From: Fibrobacter succinogenes | GTDB taxonomy: Bacteria; Fibrobacterota; Fibrobacteria; Fibrobacterales; Fibrobacteraceae | Length of the DNA stretch: 64,000 nucleotides | Direction of reading: 5' to 3' | Assembly (NCBI GenBank): GCA_902761355.1 | Contig: CACWJY010000004.1 | Location: forward strand, 62,001-126,000 | Shown: one piece after another, positions 62,593-64,000 of the stretch | How positions within the stretch are numbered: the stretch's first letter is position 1 | Layout of the letters: each line of letters begins with the position of its first letter | Position numbers and translations under genes: made by a program | Notes under the pieces: model-generated | Told to the model about the DNA's origin: nothing | Database searches by the model: none | Seen by the model: the letters and a program-made list of their open reading frames with translations, nothing else

Positions 62593-63580
62593 AATCGCAC
62601 CTCACTTGACGGTCGCCTACAATGCGGATGTTCTGGGTATTCTTCTTGCAGTCGGGGCATGCCTTCTTGCAACGGGGAGCAAAGCGGCAACCCACGATCT
62701 TGTTCTTGAGGCTCGGAGGAGCACCTTCGATAGCCACCGGATGACGGGTACGCTGGGAAGCTTCGGTAGAAAGCATAGCGCCCATCAAAGCCTGCGTATA
62801 CGGGTGACGCGGGTCCTTGACGACCTGGTCAGCGGTACCGTATTCCACGATTTCGCCGGCGTACATGATGGCGATATTGTCGGCCACGTGGTACAGGAGC
62901 GGAAGTTCGTGGGTAATGAAGATCATGGTAGAGAAGATGCCCTTGTCAAGAAGATCGAAGATCATCTTAATCACTTCCTTCTGGGTAGAAACGTCCAGAG
63001 CGGAAGTCGGTTCGTCGGCAATCACCATCTGCGGGTTGAGCAAGGTAGAAATACCGATCACGGAACGCTGGCGTTCACCGGCGGTGAGCTGAATCGGGTA
63101 GGAGTTCAGCACGCGCTTGGTGTCCATACCGAACAAGTCGAAACGTTCGCAAAGACGGTCGTAGATTTCCTTGCTGTCGAGCTTCTTGCCCGGCTGCTGG
63201 TGAGCGGCGATCACGTCGGCTGCGATGTCCTTGATTTTACGCACCGGGTTCAAAGCGTTGAATGCACCCTGCGGAATCATGGAAACCTGCTGAGCGAGCA
63301 CGTTGGCACGAACATCTTCGAGCTTGCGGTGCATCAGGGATTCCATGTGGTCACCCACACGAACACGCACGTCACCCTTTTCGGGGTAAAGCGGCGGAAT
63401 GCACATGCCCATAAGGCCGGACACCAAGGTGGACTTACCGCAACCAGATTCACCTGCGATACCGAGGATTTCGCCCTTCTTCATGGAGAAGGAAACATCC
63501 GTCACGGCATGAGTCTTGTCGCCGAAACGGCCAAGGTAATAGAGGCCGAGATTTTCTACTTCAAATACATTTTCAGACAT
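62582..63580 (-). CDS. Oligopeptide-type ABC transporter ATPase (OppD-like)
   Basis: 332 aa. Walker A GESGCGKS, Walker B MVIADEPTSALDV and the H-loop FITHELPL are present; LTAGERQRS replaces the usual LSGGQ. The C-terminal extension has the Cys cluster CRFAPRCKKACPDCKKN of the OppD/F family (Fe-S in some members). Paired with the OppF-like ATPase to power one importer. Confidence 0.87.
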   Translation of the reverse strand: MSENVFEVENLGLYYLGRFGDKTHAVTDVSFSMKKGEILGIAGESGCGKSTLVSGLMGMCIPPLYPEKGDVRVRVGDHMESLMHRKLEDVRANVLAQQVSMIPQGAFNALNPVRKIKDIAADVIAAHQQPGKKLDSKEIYDRLCERFDLFGMDTKRVLNSYPIQLTAGERQRSVIGISTLLNPQMVIADEPTSALDVSTQKEVIKMIFDLLDKGIFSTMIFITHELPLLYHVADNIAIMYAGEIVEYGTADQVVKDPRHPYTQALMGAMLSTEASQRTRHPVAIEGAPPSLKNKIVGCRFAPRCKKACPDCKKNTQNIRIVGDRQVRCDYAV

Positions 63581-63591
63581 TTCGTTACCTC

Positions 63592-64000
63592 TTATTTGCG
63601 CAGACGCGGGTTAAAGACGCCTTCCATAGAAGTATTGATGAGGTAAAGGGCAAACACCGTAAGGGTCACCACGAGGGTCGCCGGAATGAAGGCAATCCAG
63701 ATGGAGTCGGCAAGAGCGCCGTTGTCCTTTGCCTGGTTCAGGATGATACCGAGGCTAGTCGTATCGACAGGGCCAAGGCCAATCATGGAGATAGAAGCTT
63801 CGGAAAGAATGCCCGAACCCACCTGCATGATGAACACCATGAACACGTAAGAGAGCAAGTACGGAAGCACATGCTTGATCACGATCGTGAGCGTGGATGC
63901 ACCGTTAATGCGAGCGAGTGCGATATGGTCGCGGCTACGCAGAGAAGATGCCTGGGCACGCACGGCACGAGCAGACCAGCTCCATGCGGTAAGACCGATG
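63592..64000 (-). CDS. ABC transporter permease (OppC-like), 3' part
   Basis: The frame remains open to the window edge, so the start is outside. Visible segments are the cytoplasmic coupling (EAA-like) loop ALARINGASTLTIVIKHVLP and two hydrophobic helices (LLSYVFMVFIMQVGSGI, IAFIPATLVVTLTVFALYLI). Matches the DppC/OppC permease C-terminus. Stop is 11 nt before the OppD-like start. Confidence 0.8.
   Translation of the reverse strand, partial: IGLTAWSWSARAVRAQASSLRSRDHIALARINGASTLTIVIKHVLPYLLSYVFMVFIMQVGSGILSEASISMIGLGPVDTTSLGIILNQAKDNGALADSIWIAFIPATLVVTLTVFALYLINTSMEGVFNPRLRK

Noticed and set aside
1..64000. tRNA genes, rRNA genes, CRISPR arrays, transposases, prophage.
   Set aside because: None is supported: no clover-leaf, no repeat-spacer array, no IS-type open frame was found. 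The AT-rich gene at 39103-41034 is the only foreign-looking segment.

Overview
The window most resembles a Fibrobacter-type (Fibrobacterota) fibre-degrading genome. It encodes secreted or lipid-anchored glycoside hydrolases (GH5 twice, GH8, GH10), an expansin, several secreted proteins ending in type IX secretion (T9SS) C-terminal sorting domains, a PorV-family outer-membrane protein, and a large operon of outer-membrane barrels with signal peptides and C-terminal Phe. The species assignment is inferred from this gene content. No rRNA or tRNA was found.

Layout. 1-12 kb: C-terminus of a large surface/OM protein (possibly SprA-like), mnmA, a triple-FKBP isomerase, a PorV-like protein carrying an internal beta-propeller, rsmG, an OM barrel, a NUDIX plus nitrilase-like pair, and a structured leader before a small membrane protein and queH. 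12-19 kb: aminotransferase, ygiQ, a 6S-RNA-like ncRNA with its own promoter, uvrC, a coiled-coil protein and zapA. 19-27 kb: one 2613-residue T9SS surface protein. 27-36 kb: yidC-yidD-rnpA-rpmH with two DnaA-box-like sites upstream, a degenerate GGDEF protein, divIVA, a DUF167 protein, an HD-GYP protein, and metY. 36-48.5 kb: a Y-family polymerase with a YolD-like partner, GH10 xylanase, an AT-rich island gene (PIN-like membrane protein), expansin, a BatD-like protein, GH8, a T9SS protein and GH5. 48.9-58.7 kb: a tight six-gene minus-strand operon of a jelly-roll protein, three large OM barrels (two clear paralogues), a lipoprotein and a GH18-like protein lacking its catalytic Glu. 59-64 kb: a second GH5, lpxA, a small OM barrel and an oligopeptide-type ABC operon that runs off the window.

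How they fit together. T9SS CTD cargo (GH10, GH5, the giant protein, the 306-residue protein) and the PorV-like shuttle point to cell-surface display of fibre-degrading enzymes. The six-gene barrel operon, flanked on both sides by GH5 enzymes that share an upstream motif, looks like a non-SusCD glucan binding/uptake locus. It is my best candidate for an undescribed system. Next are the PorV-propeller fusion, the AT-rich PIN-like membrane protein and the 6S-like RNA.
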